45,363 bases of DNA from Prolixibacteraceae bacterium. GTDB taxonomy: Bacteria; Bacteroidota; Bacteroidia; Bacteroidales; Prolixibacteraceae. Made by a program: the position numbers and the translations under genes. Below the pieces are notes generated by a model. That model was given only the letters and a program-made list of their open reading frames with translations. It was not told the DNA's origin and did no database searches. Below, piece by piece: positions 26,706 through 36,049 of the stretch (position 1 is its first letter; the number at the start of each line of letters is the position of its first letter). The stretch spans positions 1-45,363 of the forward strand of contig CANJNY010000027.1 in NCBI GenBank assembly GCA_947475715.1, written 5' to 3'.

Positions 26706-27922
26706 TAAAATGCTGCCATTAAAAGGTTGATATCGGTAACGGGAATATTCAGCACTGCACCGATATCGTGATTTGTTAAAACGCCATTAAAGACATAGAT
26801 CCCCTCGCAGAAGCCGCGGTTGGTTTTGACATATTGATTTACTCCGCCGGACTGACCGATCTCAAGTAACATCGGAGCGAGAATATTGCTTACTGCGATG
26901 GATGTTGTCCGAGCCACACGCGAGGTGATATTGGGTACGCAATAGTGAATTACTCCGTGTTCTACAAATACAGGCTTTTTATGGTTTGTGATTCTGGAGG
27001 TCGCAATACAACCTCCTTGAATTATATTAAGGTCAATAATCACTGAATTATCCTTCATTCCCTCAACCATCTCTTCGGGCACGATCATTTTGGGTACTTC
27101 ATTCAGTGATAGGGCGCCGATAACAACTTCTGCGGTTTTCATGGCCTTTCTAAGTGCTTTGGGGTGAAAGACCGAAGTAAAAACCCGTGCGCCTAATCGG
27201 GATTGAAAATCGACTAATTTTGAAATTGAATCGTCAAATACTTTGACCGTAGCTCCGAGAGCCAGTGCAGTGCGGGCGGCAAATTCAGCAGCCGTTCCTG
27301 ATCCCAGAATGACCACCTCTGTGGGTGAGATTCCGGTTACAGATCCCAAAATCACCCCTTTCCCATTTCGGGCTGTACTGAGGTATTCGCTGGCAACAAT
27401 TATGGCGGTATTTCCCATAATCTCGCTGAAAATTCGTTCTACCGGAAACATCCCCTCTTCATCCTTCATATATTCAAAACCCACAGCGGTAACTTTTTTA
27501 CGCATCAGACGGCGCACCGATTCCTGGGTCTGCAAGGTGAGGTAAAGCGGAGAGAGTATTAACTGGTTCCCTTTCATCATCTCGGTCTCCTCCTGTGTGA
27601 AAGGTGACATCTTTAAGATAATATCGCATTGAAAGATTTCAGCGGCTGAGCGGCAGATTACAGCTCCGCAGTCTGAATAGGCCTGATCTGAGTAGTTGGC
27701 CTCCTTTCCTGCCCCTGTTTCGATAAATACATCATGACCATTATTGACAAGAACCTCTACCGATTGAGGGGTAAGGGGGACACTATACTCGATTGAGGCT
27801 GAATTATCGGGAATCCCAATATTGAGTTTTATATTACGCGGAGTTCGTTTGTAAAGCTCTTCCCGCGGCAAAAGCTGGTCATTGGCCAGTGTTGAGAGTT
27901 TACCACCTTTCCTTTGATTCAT
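26705..27922 (-). CDS. Alanine dehydrogenase-like protein (catalytic residues altered)
   Basis: 405 residues of the alanine dehydrogenase/transhydrogenase-alpha fold, with a Rossmann motif ILGSGTAAEFAA (205-216) and a conserved Lys104 in ILKMSPFT. Authentic enzymes convert L-alanine to pyruvate with NAD and use a His in a YLHLA motif and an Asp in DQGGC. Here the aligned positions appear to be Tyr127 (SPLYLT) and Ile301 (NIIQGGC). Bacteroidota commonly encode such divergent copies, so activity or substrate may differ. The N-terminus is about 30 residues longer than classical enzymes. It lies 22 bp downstream of tsaE on the same strand, probably one operon. A 51-bp palindrome abuts its stop. 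Confidence 0.85.
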   Translation of the reverse strand: MNQRKGGKLSTLANDQLLPREELYKRTPRNIKLNIGIPDNSASIEYSVPLTPQSVEVLVNNGHDVFIETGAGKEANYSDQAYSDCGAVICRSAAEIFQCDIILKMSPFTQEETEMMKGNQLILSPLYLTLQTQESVRRLMRKKVTAVGFEYMKDEEGMFPVERIFSEIMGNTAIIVASEYLSTARNGKGVILGSVTGISPTEVVILGSGTAAEFAARTALALGATVKVFDDSISKLVDFQSRLGARVFTSVFHPKALRKAMKTAEVVIGALSLNEVPKMIVPEEMVEGMKDNSVIIDLNIIQGGCIATSRITNHKKPVFVEHGVIHYCVPNITSRVARTTSIAVSNILAPMLLEIGQSGGVNQYVKTNRGFCEGIYVFNGVLTNHDIGAVLNIPVTDINLLMAAF

Positions 27923-27944
27923 AATTTAGTTTTTAACAAAATTC

Positions 27945-28361
27945 TCATCGTGATTCTATGATCCGTGAACCCTTTCCGGTTTCGGTAATATAAACTTTAA
28001 CTGTAATTGGAGGTAACAGGGATTCGATCAGTTCAGGCCATTCAATAAAGCAATAACTGTTGCTGTAAAAATACTCCTCATAGCCGAAATCATAAGCTTC
28101 ACTCTGGTCTTTAATCCGGTAAAAGTCGAAGTGGAAAATTGTCCCTTTATTTTCAGTTTCATATTCATTGATCAGTGAAAATGTAGGGGAGGTGACATAG
28201 TCCAGAACCTGCATCTCTTCGCAGAGCGCTTTAATAAAAGTTGTCTTACCGGCACCCATTGAGCCGTAAAATGCAAATATCCGGTCAGCAGGGTGGGCCT
28301 GTAAAAACAAAGCTGCGATATGATTGATCTCTGAAAGTGACTTTATTTCTGCTTTAAACAT
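27945..28361 (-). CDS. tsaE: tRNA threonylcarbamoyladenosine biosynthesis ATPase TsaE
   Basis: 138 residues with Walker A GSMGAGKTT (33-41), TSPTFSLINEYE and FDFYRIKD, the standard motifs of the TsaE/YjeE family. It assists TsaB/TsaD in making the t6A modification at position 37 of ANN-decoding tRNAs. It is the first gene of a likely two-gene operon with the alanine-dehydrogenase-like gene and is divergent from gcvH. Confidence 0.95.
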   Translation of the reverse strand: MFKAEIKSLSEINHIAALFLQAHPADRIFAFYGSMGAGKTTFIKALCEEMQVLDYVTSPTFSLINEYETENKGTIFHFDFYRIKDQSEAYDFGYEEYFYSNSYCFIEWPELIESLLPPITVKVYITETGKGSRIIESR

Positions 28362-28566
28362 CGCTCATTAGAATTGATACCCCAATTATAACAAAAATTC
28401 GGGTTTAATGAAAGGGGTTGGGGAAAAATAATATTCCCAATATTTCCTTTAATAGTTAAAGATTTAAGAAATCGAAAGCCAACGTAAAGAAATTAATAAT
28501 TGGGACAATATATTATTCGTACGACTTTATTTCTGTAAATTTATATTTTCAGATCCTTATTTAATG

Positions 28567-28574
28567 TATTTTTG
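28567..28574 (+). promoter_or_regulatory. -7 box (TATTTTTG) of gcvH
   Basis: TATTTTTG matches TAnnTTTG, 35 bp before the gcvH ATG, giving a leader of about 30 nt. No clear TTG at -33. Confidence 0.5.
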
Positions 28575-28609
28575 CCCCATAGAATCGGAAACTTTTTAAA
28601 ACTTATTCA

Positions 28610-28990
28610 ATGAATATTCCATCAGATTTAAAATACACGAAGGACCATGAATGGATTCGCGTAGTGGGTGATTTGGCGTTTATCGGGATTACAGATTTTG
28701 CGCAAGGCGAATTGGGCGATATCGTCTATCTTGAAATCGAAACAGTGGGTGAGACTTTAAACAGAGAGGATATTTTTGGAACTATCGAGGCCGTTAAAAC
28801 AGTATCCGATTTATTTATGCCGGTATCGGGCGAAATCCTTGAGATGAATGAGGCTCTGGCTGATGCTGCTGAACTTGTAAATAAAGATCCTTATGATAAA
28901 GGGTGGCTGGTAAAAATAAAAATGACTGACACTGCTGAACTGGATGAATTATTGACTCCTGAGCAGTATTCAGCAATGATTTCAGAATAG
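28610..28990 (+). CDS. gcvH: Glycine cleavage system H protein
   Basis: 126 residues, the usual length. The lipoylation site is Lys63 in [15 protein letters not shown], preceded by the family's HEW(I)RV start and GDIVYLE. It shuttles the aminomethyl group between the P, T and L proteins of glycine decarboxylase. The other gcv genes are not in the window, as is common in Bacteroidota. It is followed by a terminator-like hairpin at 29068-29110. Confidence 0.97.
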   Translation: MNIPSDLKYTKDHEWIRVVGDLAFIGITDFAQGELGDIVYLEIETVGETLNREDIFGTIEAVKTVSDLFMPVSGEILEMNEALADAAELVNKDPYDKGWLVKIKMTDTAELDELLTPEQYSAMISE

Positions 28991-29067
28991 ACTTCGGTTA
29001 CAGCCCAAAATGTTTAACGCAATAAACATTGCAAACTGAATTAGAGGCTTTGATTGGCTAAGATAAA

Positions 29068-29110
29068 CCAAAAGGGATCGCTCCGGTAAATAAGGAGTGA
29101 TCCCTTTTGG
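29068..29110 (+). terminator. Strong stem-loop after gcvH
   Basis: Arms of 17 bp (29068-29084 and 29094-29110) with one G-U pair and a 9-nt loop, followed by AGTTTTGG. The T-run is short but the stem is very stable. It lies between gcvH and the PorP/SprF gene and is the likely transcription end of gcvH. Confidence 0.7.
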
Positions 29111-29242
29111 AGTTTTGGGAAGGTAACAATTAACTCCCGAACAATATAAATAATACGGTAGACTAACTTACCTTTCCGTGGATATATTAGCCATTACATG
29201 AAGCAAAATGTGAACGCTGATTCATTCGAACAATTTATTCAC

Positions 29243-29250
29243 TATATTTG
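29243..29250 (+). promoter_or_regulatory. -7 box (TATATTTG) of the PorP/SprF gene
   Basis: Exact TAnnTTTG match. It overlaps an in-frame TTG at 29248, so transcription would start downstream of that codon. This favours the TTG at 29269 as the translation start. Confidence 0.5.
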
Positions 29251-29268
29251 ATTTATAAAGGGTCTGAT

Positions 29269-30219
29269 TTGAGAAAAATTAAAGACATATTATTTGTCAG
29301 GATAGTAGGTTTAGCACTTTGTCTTGTGATAGAGATTCCATTTTCCGGTTTTTCACAGCAGGATCCTGTGTTTACGCAATACATGAATAATCTGCTCACG
29401 ATCCAGCCCGCTTATGCCGGTATTTCAGGAAAATTAAATTTCACAGGAATTTCCCGCGCACAATGGATTGGATTCGATGGGGCACCCAACACTAATTCAC
29501 TCACTATTAGCGGGCCAATAAACCGATATAATATATCACTTGGCTTATCAATTGTAAATGACAAATGGGGTCCGCTAAGGCAAAATGGCATCAATCTTGA
29601 CTATGCCTTCAGGATTCAAATGCGCGAAAATCAATTTATTTCGTTCGGATTAAAGGCAGAGATCAACACGTTCCAGGCTAATTTTACCGATCTTCGGATT
29701 TGGGATTCCCCCGACATGGTCTTCATGAACGATGTCAAACTTAAGTTTATTCCTAATATGGGTTTAGGAATCCTGTGGCATAGTGACCGGTTTTTTCTGG
29801 GGGTATCTTCTCCTAAAATATTGAAAGACAGTATAAAATCGGATGAGGGTAAAAATGCCTACAGTGAGGTTACCCATGTTTATGGCATGGCCGGGTACGT
29901 ATTTTTTATTAATGATGTACTTAAGTTTAAACCAACCATATTATACCGATGGGCTGAGAGAACCCCAAACTATGTTGACTTTACCGGAAGTTTCCTCCTC
30001 TACGATCAGGTATGGATTGGCGCCACCTACCGTATGAAAAACTCGGTGGGTTTCATTTTTCAATATAATGTAAATCCTCAGTTAAAGTTCGGATATGCCT
30101 ATGATTTAACAACGTTCCATCCGACGCAGGTAAATTCCGGAACACATGAGTTCATGATCAGCTATGATTTCATTACCTTATACAGAGGACGCAGGCATAC
30201 CTCCCCAAAATACTTCTAG
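29269..30219 (+). CDS. PorP/SprF family type IX secretion membrane protein
   Basis: About 316 residues. The hallmark FSQQDPVFTQYMNN, followed by QPAYAG, directly after a signal peptide identifies the PorP/SprF family of outer-membrane beta-barrel proteins. They attach to the type IX secretion or gliding apparatus and often anchor one exported protein. I chose TTG at 29269, which gives a compact signal peptide (MRKIKDILFVRIVG), over an in-frame TTG at 29248 that lies inside a -7 box. No ATG precedes the signal peptide. It stands alone here: no porK/L/M/N or CTD-bearing partner gene is adjacent. The last strands (HEFMISYDF) match the family's usual end. Confidence 0.92.
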   Translation: MRKIKDILFVRIVGLALCLVIEIPFSGFSQQDPVFTQYMNNLLTIQPAYAGISGKLNFTGISRAQWIGFDGAPNTNSLTISGPINRYNISLGLSIVNDKWGPLRQNGINLDYAFRIQMRENQFISFGLKAEINTFQANFTDLRIWDSPDMVFMNDVKLKFIPNMGLGILWHSDRFFLGVSSPKILKDSIKSDEGKNAYSEVTHVYGMAGYVFFINDVLKFKPTILYRWAERTPNYVDFTGSFLLYDQVWIGATYRMKNSVGFIFQYNVNPQLKFGYAYDLTTFHPTQVNSGTHEFMISYDFITLYRGRRHTSPKYF

Positions 30220-30392
30220 GCTCTATAACGAATCGTTTGGGCTGTGTCTTCTAATTCTGCTAATCGATAAGTAAATCGCTTTCGGCTCCTGGTTCCTCCC
30301 TAAGCGTTTGGTGCGGCTGGTTTGAATGGATGTACCCAATTTATACTTATTTAAGTCTCATTTTAAAGGCCACTCTGTCCCGGCAAAAATCT

Positions 30393-30420
30393 GCCAGTTG
30401 CCAGCCGCCAGTTGCCAGCC
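30393..30420. repeat. Tandem duplication of a 14-bp unit (GCCAGTTGCCAGCC x2)
   Basis: Two identical 14-bp copies, each made of two related 7-mers (GCCAGTT and GCCAGCC), in the 270-bp gap between the PorP/SprF gene and the convergent TPR gene. Unknown role. Confidence 0.75.
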
Positions 30421-30489
30421 GCAATGAGATTAAAATTTATGCTAACCCACATCAAACGTCATAGTGCCAGAGAAGTTTTAATCCGGAAT

Positions 30490-32721
30490 TTAATCCTCCA
30501 AAAAATACCTCAGCTGATCAAGCATAATTGGGACATCATCGGGATCGACACCTTGATTTAAAAGATTCTGAAGATCCTCCTCAAACGCCTCCATAAAGTC
30601 TTTTTCCGAACTGTCCGAATCGTTGATACTTCGCTTGTAAAAATCAAGAGCAGTCTTCCGGTTTCCCAGGCACCACTGAACATGCCCCATATTGAGTAAA
30701 TCATATTTGTTGGGGTGATCGCTGATCAGACGTGCAAAATACTTTTCGGCGTCGCCAATTTTCCCCAGCAGAAAAGAGCACCACCCTATCGGACGCCAGA
30801 TTCTTTTATTTCCGGGTGACAGATATTCAACTTTATAATACGACTTAAGTGCCTCTTCATAAAGCCGAAGTTCAATCTGGCACTGTCCGATTGAGATCTG
30901 AAGTGACAAATTATCGGATTCGAGAATCTCGGCAAGCTGATAATATTCAAGTGCTTTTGCCGGCTTCTTTAAATTGCGGTAACAAAGTGCAATCTTCTTA
31001 TAGTTCCAGAGTTTGTTCTGATCAAATAAATCAGCCTTAAGGTAGAAACTGAGTGCCTTTTTATAGTCCCCGGTCTTCTGATAGCAGAAGGCTAATTTTT
31101 GAACCATCTCGGCATCATCATTTCCCTGAAGCAATAGTTCGAAAAGTTCAGCCGCTTCACTGAAATAATTCTTGGCAAAATTAAACTCGGCAATATTTCG
31201 CTGCATCTTCAGATCCTCTCCCAGCAATTTTGAGAAGGCAAATTTGTGATGAAAATCAAATTTCCAGGCAAAGATATCTTCGAAATTATCATGCAGAGGA
31301 TGAATCTTAAAAAAGCGGTAGAGATCTCTGATGTATTGACTGATAATTATTTCCGATTTTTTATCCGGCGAAATAAATGATCCGTCTTTAGTGATTTCTT
31401 CAATCTGTTCTGTTTCAGCTTTAAGTGAATCTGACACCATTTTTTTATAATCGGGTGGAATATTCATGATACTGAAATAAAACGAATATTTATCCGAATT
31501 ACAAAGCATCGGAGATTTCATAATTAACTGGTTAAATGCCAGATCATCAGTAGTTTCCTTGTTGATTGGATTTTTTATTATTTCGGGATGATCAGGAGTG
31601 AACGGGTAAAACCAGTTGGCCAGTTCGCTAAAGAAGGGGAAATGCTTAAGCATTGCAAATGAGCTTAAGAAGACGTCAGCCCCTTCCTGTTGCATTTCAG
31701 TCAGCTCCTCCATTTTTCCCATTAATCCTGGAGCATCTTTAAGAATTTCCTGCCATTCAGGATTTTTATCTTCTGTTAACCCTTCGCCAAGCATACTCTC
31801 GATGCTTAACTTATTCCTGAGATTGGGACTTAATTTGATCATCTCGGGGAATATCTCATCCTGAAGTTTTCGTTGGATCTTCTCCGTCTCTTTACTTCGG
31901 ATAAACTGAAGTATCGATTTTTCAAAATCGGATCTGAACCGGCGATCCTCAATATAAATTTGAAGTCTTCCTGTAATTGCATGGAACAGGGGCATGCGCT
32001 GATCGTAATTATAAATTGCGATGATCAGCCCGATTAATGCTCTTTTGCTTACCTCCTCATTTTGATCCTCATAAGCATTGAAAAGAAGGATGATTTTATG
32101 TTCGTCAAAATGGCGCATCAAACTAAGGGTCAGCGCTGTAACCATGAGTGATTTCTCGTAGTACGGCGACCCTTCACTTTTCATGAATGATCCGAAAAAT
32201 TGAATCTCATCTCCGGTTAAACGGTTTGTAAACCAAAAATGATAAAAAGAGGTAAGGATCTTTTGAAGATGTATTTCAGCCTCTACCCTGATATCCCCAT
32301 TCCCGGGTGTCTCGGAGGGGACCAGTGTCCGGAGTTCCTTTTGAATAGAATACTTTTCCAAATCGTGAGTAAAACCTTCAAAATTGGTGATAAAGTGTTT
32401 TGTGAATCCTCGCTTCTTTTGATATTCAATAGATTGAGAATGTTTCATACGCAAATTCTCCCACGTATTGTCTGCAAGTTCAAAGGTTGAGATCAGGAGG
32501 TGTTCATAGATCTTCTGTCTTTCGGGATCATTAATCCCTTCGACAGTATATTTGAGCATAAATTTGTAATTTTGCTCCAGACCGGTATATTGATCATTTA
32601 ATTCAGCAAATCCTGTTGTTAATATCAACTGCTCAAGAAGGTCAAAAGCAGGCTTTAGTTTTCTTGCAGACAGCAAATTGCAAATTAGATTATATTTCTC
32701 TTTAATCTCTTTTTCGGTCAT
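30490..32721 (-). CDS. Large tetratricopeptide repeat protein
   Basis: 743 residues without signal peptide or membrane helix. The N-terminal 500 residues are helical, with no domain I recognise. Residues about 520-695 hold several TPR units (AFCYQKTGDYKKALSFYLKA, IALCYRNLKKPAKALEYYQL, GWCSFLLGKIGDAEKYFARL, GHVQWCLGNRKTALDFYKRS). It is probably a cytoplasmic scaffold. Divergent from ppk1 with a 130-bp gap. Function unknown. Confidence 0.88.
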   Translation of the reverse strand: MTEKEIKEKYNLICNLLSARKLKPAFDLLEQLILTTGFAELNDQYTGLEQNYKFMLKYTVEGINDPERQKIYEHLLISTFELADNTWENLRMKHSQSIEYQKKRGFTKHFITNFEGFTHDLEKYSIQKELRTLVPSETPGNGDIRVEAEIHLQKILTSFYHFWFTNRLTGDEIQFFGSFMKSEGSPYYEKSLMVTALTLSLMRHFDEHKIILLFNAYEDQNEEVSKRALIGLIIAIYNYDQRMPLFHAITGRLQIYIEDRRFRSDFEKSILQFIRSKETEKIQRKLQDEIFPEMIKLSPNLRNKLSIESMLGEGLTEDKNPEWQEILKDAPGLMGKMEELTEMQQEGADVFLSSFAMLKHFPFFSELANWFYPFTPDHPEIIKNPINKETTDDLAFNQLIMKSPMLCNSDKYSFYFSIMNIPPDYKKMVSDSLKAETEQIEEITKDGSFISPDKKSEIIISQYIRDLYRFFKIHPLHDNFEDIFAWKFDFHHKFAFSKLLGEDLKMQRNIAEFNFAKNYFSEAAELFELLLQGNDDAEMVQKLAFCYQKTGDYKKALSFYLKADLFDQNKLWNYKKIALCYRNLKKPAKALEYYQLAEILESDNLSLQISIGQCQIELRLYEEALKSYYKVEYLSPGNKRIWRPIGWCSFLLGKIGDAEKYFARLISDHPNKYDLLNMGHVQWCLGNRKTALDFYKRSINDSDSSEKDFMEAFEEDLQNLLNQGVDPDDVPIMLDQLRYFLED

Positions 32722-32793
32722 CTTACCTTTGATGTTACTTACAGATCAAATTTACATGAAAAAACGGTTCTAAACAACATTTCCAGTGTGTGT

Positions 32794-32825
32794 TTGTTTT
32801 CTTTACAGATGAATATTTATCTTTA
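32794..32825 (+). promoter_or_regulatory. Promoter of ppk1 (TTG - 21 bp - TATCTTTA)
   Basis: TTG at 32794-32796 and TATCTTTA at 32818-32825 (one mismatch to TAnnTTTG) are separated by 21 bp, close to the Bacteroidota -33/-7 spacing. The ppk1 ATG follows 26 bp later. Confidence 0.5.
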
Positions 32826-32851
32826 GAAAATTATTAGCGGTAACCTATATT

Positions 32852-34900
32852 ATGAGTACAACATTTAGAAGTAAGGAGATTAGTTGGTTATCTTTTAATG
32901 AACGGGTTCTTCAGGAGGCTTCGCGTCATGAGGTTCCACTTATTGAGAGGCTGAAATTTCTGGGAATCTATTCCAATAATCTGGATGAGTTTTTCAGGGT
33001 TCGGGTGGCGATCCTTCGACGTCTGGCCATGGTGGGGCAATTGACCCTGGCCGAGGGTGGAAATCCACGCGAAGTCCTTTCACAGATTGAAGAGATTGTA
33101 ATTCAACATAGCGAGCGTTTTGAGCAAATCTATAATGAGATATTAAAGGAACTTGCGCACGAGAATATCTTTATTGTTAATGAAAATCAGCTTACCCCGG
33201 AACAAGGCGATTTTGTAACCCACTATTTTAAAAGGGAGGTGCGCCCAAGGATTATGCCGATAATTCTTAAAAAAGGTTCTAAGTTGCCACTTCTGAGTGA
33301 TGATGCAATCTATCTCGCAGTCGATATGACAAAGAACAAGAAATCAGAATATGCCCTGATCGAAGTCCCGACTGATTTACTTCCAAGATTTGTAATTATA
33401 CCATCCACCGACGATAAAACATATATTATCCTACTTGAAGATGTAATCCGCTATGAGCTGGACGATACCTTTTATATGTTTAGTTATCATAAGATTACCT
33501 CTTATATTTTCAAACTGACCCGTGACGCAGAACTCGATCTGGACGATGATGTGGCAGAAAGCTATGTTAAACTGGTTGCAAAAAGTATTGTAAAGCGTGG
33601 CAATAGTGCCCTTGTTCGATTCGTCCATGAAAAGGAGATGCCGGACACTTTTCTCACTTTTCTCCTCACTAAACTGGGATTTAAAAAAGATGACGTAGTG
33701 ATAGGGGGAAGCAGGATCCATAATTTTAAGGATTTTATGGGTTTTCCTATGGTCGGGGGTGACCATCTTTACTATACTCCGATTAGCCCGGTCCGGCATA
33801 AAAAAATTGTGCACGGGCAAACCTACCTGAAAAGCATAAGCAAAAGTGATATTTTATTTCATTTTCCATACCATTCATTTTTCCATTTTATCGATCTGTT
33901 GCGGGAAGTCTCAATCGATCCCAAGGTAACTGAGATAAAAATGACAGGTTACAGAATGGCCCGTAACTCACATGTTATTAATTCATTGATTAATGCTGCG
34001 CGAAATGGGAAGAAAGTCACAGTGGTCCTGGAACTTCGCGCACGGTTTAACGAGCAGGATAATATCGAATATGGCAATATGCTCGATAAGGAGAATGTGA
34101 AGGTAATTTTAGGGGTTCCGGGATTGAAAGTCCATTCTAAGTTATGCCTGATCACCCGCAAGGAGGATAAGGAGACAAAGAAGTATGCACTTGTGGGAAC
34201 GGGGAATTTTAATGAAATGACTTCAAAGGTATTCTCCGATCAGCTGCTCTGTACCGCAGATCCCAATATTACGCGTGAAGTGACCCGTGTGTTTGATTTT
34301 TTTGACCGTAATTATAAAATTACCAGGTTTCAGCATCTGTTGGTTTCTCCTTTTACGATGCGTAAGAAAATAGTTGCAATGATCAAACAGGAGATCACAA
34401 ATGCAAAGGCAGGGGAGGAGGCCAGGATCTATCTGAAGTGTAATAATATGGTTGACGTTGAGATTATCAACAAAATTGAAGAGGCAGCCAGATGCGGGGT
34501 GGATGTGAGACTTAATATAAGAGGGATGTTTTCGATGTTTACCTCCACCCCTGACGGGAAGGTTGATATCCCCGCAATCGGATTAATTGACCGGTTTCTT
34601 GAGCACTCCCGTTTATTTATCTTTCATAATGGAGGTGACGAAAAGGTCTATATTTCATCTTCAGATTTCATGACCCGAAACCTGGATCGCAGGGTTGAGG
34701 TTGCTGCGCCGATTTATGATCCGGAAATCAAGAAAGAACTCATTGATTTCTTTAATCTTCAGTGGCAGGATAACACTGCTGCCCGGATTCTGGATAACGA
34801 TTTAAGTAATGTGATCAGGAATCAGGATCTGAGACCGCAAGTGAAATCACAATTGGTATTTTATGACTATCTCAGGGATAGAGATGCAAAACAAGATTGA
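32852..34900 (+). CDS. ppk1: Polyphosphate kinase 1
   Basis: 682 residues. It starts with the PPK N-terminal helical domain (EISWLSFNERVLQEA, LGIYSNNLDEFFRVRVA). The two PLD-like C-terminal domains follow, with autophosphorylated His428 in LKVHSKLCLI, GTGNFNE, and the second-domain motif DFMTRNLDRRVEV. It reversibly makes polyphosphate from ATP. The length matches the family. The next gene starts inside its last codons. Confidence 0.96.
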   Translation: MSTTFRSKEISWLSFNERVLQEASRHEVPLIERLKFLGIYSNNLDEFFRVRVAILRRLAMVGQLTLAEGGNPREVLSQIEEIVIQHSERFEQIYNEILKELAHENIFIVNENQLTPEQGDFVTHYFKREVRPRIMPIILKKGSKLPLLSDDAIYLAVDMTKNKKSEYALIEVPTDLLPRFVIIPSTDDKTYIILLEDVIRYELDDTFYMFSYHKITSYIFKLTRDAELDLDDDVAESYVKLVAKSIVKRGNSALVRFVHEKEMPDTFLTFLLTKLGFKKDDVVIGGSRIHNFKDFMGFPMVGGDHLYYTPISPVRHKKIVHGQTYLKSISKSDILFHFPYHSFFHFIDLLREVSIDPKVTEIKMTGYRMARNSHVINSLINAARNGKKVTVVLELRARFNEQDNIEYGNMLDKENVKVILGVPGLKVHSKLCLITRKEDKETKKYALVGTGNFNEMTSKVFSDQLLCTADPNITREVTRVFDFFDRNYKITRFQHLLVSPFTMRKKIVAMIKQEITNAKAGEEARIYLKCNNMVDVEIINKIEEAARCGVDVRLNIRGMFSMFTSTPDGKVDIPAIGLIDRFLEHSRLFIFHNGGDEKVYISSSDFMTRNLDRRVEVAAPIYDPEIKKELIDFFNLQWQDNTAARILDNDLSNVIRNQDLRPQVKSQLVFYDYLRDRDAKQD

Positions 34901-35414
34901 TAATAAGGTATTAAGGGAAGAGATTTATTCCATTGGCGTTGGTGAACTTGAGCTATGGAAGCGGGCTGTAAATGCGGACAAAGAATTATTTAACCAACTC
35001 TATGAGCTTATTTTCTCGGATGATCACCGGTTATCATGGCGTGCTGCCTGGATTATTGACAGCGCCTCAGAAGATTATCCTGAATTAATTTCGGATAAAA
35101 TTCCGGAGATTATTCAGGCCCTAATATCCACAAAAAACGGGTCGTTAAAGAGACATTTTACGCGGATTCTAAGCCGCTATTTAATTCCCGGGCAATATCT
35201 GGTGGTTTGTGTAAACCGATGTTTTGAATTACTTACCCCCTCAGAACCCCCGGCAGTACGGGTAAATGCCATGCAGGTGTTATACAATATTTCACAGCAA
35301 ATACCTGATCTGAAGGGAGAATTAATTTCTGTGATTGCGAATTTGATGGATGAAGGTGGCTCAGCCGGTTTTCGAAACCGGGCGGAAAAACTTTTACGAA
35401 AATTGCACCTTTAA
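34884..35414 (+). CDS. HEAT-like helical repeat protein overlapping ppk1
   Basis: 176 residues from the ATG at 34884; an in-frame ATG at 34863 would add seven residues. It overlaps the ppk1 end by 17 bp, implying translational coupling. It is all-helical with HEAT/armadillo-like pairs (LSWRAAWIIDSASEDYPELI, PPAVRVNAMQVLYNISQQIP, GFRNRAEKLLRKL) and without signal peptide. I do not know its function. Overlap with ppk1 suggests a role with polyphosphate or PPK, but that is inference. Its stop overlaps that of the convergent next gene. Confidence 0.8.
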   Translation: MQNKIDNKVLREEIYSIGVGELELWKRAVNADKELFNQLYELIFSDDHRLSWRAAWIIDSASEDYPELISDKIPEIIQALISTKNGSLKRHFTRILSRYLIPGQYLVVCVNRCFELLTPSEPPAVRVNAMQVLYNISQQIPDLKGELISVIANLMDEGGSAGFRNRAEKLLRKLHL

Positions 35415-35917
35415 TGGTGCATAAAAGTGCTGAAAAAGCCGACTGATATCACACCCCATAGAGCAATCGAGAGAATCATGTAGGGAATAAAGTGGTGATT
35501 ATGCTTGAAATACTTACTTCCAAGTAATGCCCCAACCGGTATGGAAAGAACCACAGGAGATAAAATTACGAGCCCCCAAATACCAAAACGACGGCGCATA
35601 TTGACAATTATTTTATTTCTATGTGTGAACTTTCTTGCATTCACCCTTTTGAACCTATGGCGGACTAACCACATCTCAAACCTCACTTTGAATAATACAG
35701 GGGTAAAATTATAGACAACCGGCCAAAGCAATTTGAGCTCTTTAAATAGAAATCCAAAGAAATAGTAGTAAAACAGAAATCCAATAATCCCTCCGGCTTC
35801 CATAAAAAACAACGTCTCCCATTCGTTTAGCTTAAGTCCGAATGAATAGGGTGATGCCCAGAAATATTTCAAACTGGCAACAAGAAAAACACTTGCTATT
35901 TTGAGGATATACTCCAT
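35411..35917 (-). CDS. Small multi-pass inner-membrane protein
   Basis: 168 residues with about four hydrophobic segments (near 5-20, 38-60, 113-135 and 146-165) and a basic loop between them (VRHRFKRVNARKFTHRNK). The late part ILSPVVLSIPVGALLGSKYF recalls small-multidrug-export/DedA-like membrane proteins, but I cannot assign a family with confidence. The stop codons of this and the plus-strand neighbour share the sequence TTAA (35411-35414). Confidence 0.75.
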   Translation of the reverse strand: MEYILKIASVFLVASLKYFWASPYSFGLKLNEWETLFFMEAGGIIGFLFYYYFFGFLFKELKLLWPVVYNFTPVLFKVRFEMWLVRHRFKRVNARKFTHRNKIIVNMRRRFGIWGLVILSPVVLSIPVGALLGSKYFKHNHHFIPYMILSIALWGVISVGFFSTFMHH

Positions 35918-36049
35918 AAACGCAAATGTAACAACAATGTAGACTAAACAATAATTTGATTTGTTAAAAGATACTAACTTAACTTCTGCGAAAACTTATA
36001 TTATCAACGATAATTAAACAAAAACAGCTTTTCTTTGTTGGGGTATAGT

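Noticed and set aside
35411-35414. Four-base overlap of convergent stop codons (TTAA)
   Set aside because: Common in compact genomes; it gives no special mechanism, though noted in the gene entries.
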